A stretch of DNA of 16,479 bases from DATEHQ01 sp035279525 (lineage in GTDB: Bacteria; Chloroflexota; Dormibacteria; Dormibacterales; Dormibacteraceae): positions 1 to 16,479 of the forward strand of contig DATEHQ010000054.1 in NCBI GenBank assembly GCA_035279525.1. Reading direction: 5' to 3'. Positions 15,716-16,479 of the stretch are shown piece by piece. The notes under the pieces are model-generated. The model ran no database searches and was not told where the DNA came from. It was given only the letters and a program-made list of their open reading frames with translations. The translations under genes and the position numbers were made by a program. Every line of letters starts with the position of its first letter. Positions within the stretch are counted from its first letter, which is position 1.

Positions 15716-15951
15716 TCGACGAGGTCGCCCTCGGCGGCCTCGACCTTCACTCCTTGCGATTCCAGGAACGCGATTCCACGGTCCAGCTCGGCGGGTTCAC
15801 CGGAGACCTCGAGCAGCACCCACCCCTGGTCCTTGGTGACGTCGGCGCGCCGGATGTTGGTCACGATCTCGAACTTCCGGCCAAGCTGGTAGATCACGGG
15901 TTCCTTGACGAGCGAGGGGCCGAAGATGAGCTTGAGCCGACGACGTGCCAT
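15712..15951 (-). CDS. Free-standing NIL-domain protein
   Basis: A 79-residue protein (MARRRLKLIFGPSLVKEPVI...) that is almost entirely one NIL domain, the small ferredoxin-fold domain first known at the C-terminus of the methionine importer ATPase MetN. Landmarks are KLIFGPSLVKEPVIYQLGRK (7-26), EIVTNIRRADV (28-38) and GWVLLEVSGEPAELDRGIAF (43-62). No cysteines or ferredoxin motif are present, so it is not the fused NIL/4Fe-4S form. In MetN the domain binds methionine; NIL proteins elsewhere are linked to sulfur amino acid metabolism. Start: the ATG at 15951, 14 bases after the HNH gene stop, without a Shine-Dalgarno sequence. A TAAACT element lies 11 bases upstream. The longer open frame up to 16101 overlaps the HNH gene and reads unlike protein. 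Confidence 0.85.
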   Translation of the reverse strand: MARRRLKLIFGPSLVKEPVIYQLGRKFEIVTNIRRADVTKDQGWVLLEVSGEPAELDRGIAFLESQGVKVEAAEGDLVE

Positions 15952-15965
15952 GTTCGGAGCGGAGT

Positions 15966-16479
15966 TTATGCCGCCCAGCGCATCCCCGCGCCGCGGGCTC
16001 GCCGGACCGGTACCCGGTCGGGTGGGATGAAGCGGAGCTGACTGCCAGATCTCACGACCTGCCATCCGCCTTCGTGCACGCAGCGGTGGTGATACCAGCA
16101 CAGCGTGACCAGGTTGCCCAGCCTGGTCTCGCCGCCTCGAGTCCAGAACTCGATGTGATGGGCCGAGCTCCAGCTCAGCGGCCGGTCGCAGCCCGGCCAG
16201 CGGCAGCCCTTGTCCCTCACCCGCAGAGCTCGTTTGGTCGCCGGGTAGATGGCTCGCGTGGCCCGGCCCACGTCGGTCACCACCGAGCCCGCGGTGAGCA
16301 CCCGGCAGAGCGTGCCGTCACAGGCCAGCCGCTGCGCGGTCTGGCTGGAGACCATGCCGCCGTGCTCCAGCTCCGAGGCCGCCGCCCCCACCAGGCCCTG
16401 GAGCGCTTCCGGCGTGGTGGTCAGCGTGAGGTGAGGCCGGACGCCATTCCGCCGCGGCAGCCGGCCCTCGTCCATGGCG
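15966..16479 (-). CDS. HNH endonuclease of the DUF222/13E12 type (3' part, runs off the right edge)
   Basis: The C-terminal 170 or so residues of a protein that is usually about 400 residues long; the N-terminal DUF222 region lies outside the window, so the Met at 16475 is probably internal. The HNH zinc-finger nuclease motif is complete. CRWPGCD gives the first cysteine pair, then come SSAHHIEFW with the catalytic histidine, the GNLVTLC asparagine, and CWYHHRCVH with the second cysteine pair and final histidines. Such genes are multi-copy in actinobacteria and present in related high-GC phyla; many are thought to be mobile or nuclease-related, with roles not established. The gene ends in TAA 14 bases before the NIL gene. 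Confidence 0.9.
   Translation of the reverse strand, partial: AMDEGRLPRRNGVRPHLTLTTTPEALQGLVGAAASELEHGGMVSSQTAQRLACDGTLCRVLTAGSVVTDVGRATRAIYPATKRALRVRDKGCRWPGCDRPLSWSSAHHIEFWTRGGETRLGNLVTLCWYHHRCVHEGGWQVVRSGSQLRFIPPDRVPVRRARGAGMRWAA

Noticed and set aside
15952..16101. Upstream extension of the NIL-domain frame
   Set aside because: It overlaps the well-supported HNH coding region in another frame, and its translation (Arg/Pro-rich) does not resemble the NIL family. The ATG at 15951 gives a complete domain.
1..16479. tRNA, rRNA, CRISPR, insertion sequence or attachment site
   Set aside because: I looked for these on both strands and saw no cloverleaf, repeat array, transposase motif or paired end repeats. 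The HNH fragment alone is not evidence of a mobile element boundary.

Overview
This window is a high-GC stretch (roughly 70% by eye) in which every gene I can support lies on the minus strand. GTG and TTG starts are common, and most neighbouring genes overlap by four bases. The DUF222-type HNH fragment, the base composition and the gene types point to a soil-type actinobacterium or a Chloroflexota/Dormibacterota-like lineage. I cannot place it more precisely from sequence alone.

Layout, in transcription order from the right edge. (1) The 3' part of an HNH endonuclease of the DUF222/13E12 type. (2) A tight four-gene run: a free-standing NIL-domain protein, a CzcO-like FAD/NAD(P) oxidoreductase, the tRNA 2-thiouridylase MnmA and a CopD-like membrane protein, followed closely by a two-CBS-domain protein. 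(3) After a gap of about 80 bp holding a 14-bp inverted repeat and a possible promoter, two half-transporters form a heterodimeric ABC exporter, followed by a 73-residue membrane protein. (4) Five genes shaped like NuoJ, K, L, M and N. (5) A class A penicillin-binding protein and the 5' part of a CDP-alcohol phosphatidyltransferase, both cell-envelope genes.

The most unusual region is the nuoJKLMN-like block. NuoA to NuoI do not precede it, so it is an orphan set of antiporter-like membrane subunits. By motif alignment from memory, the charged residues that carry protons in complex I are changed in four of the five subunits. The TM5 glutamate is lost in the L and M homologues. The TM7 lysine is arginine in L, M and N. 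The TM12 lysine is lost in L and is glutamate in N. Both membrane glutamates of K are gone. The genes are intact, long and translationally coupled, so this looks like a maintained, diverged system rather than decay.

I see no rRNA, tRNA, CRISPR array, insertion sequence or convincing intrinsic terminator. No gap between genes exceeds about 120 bp.
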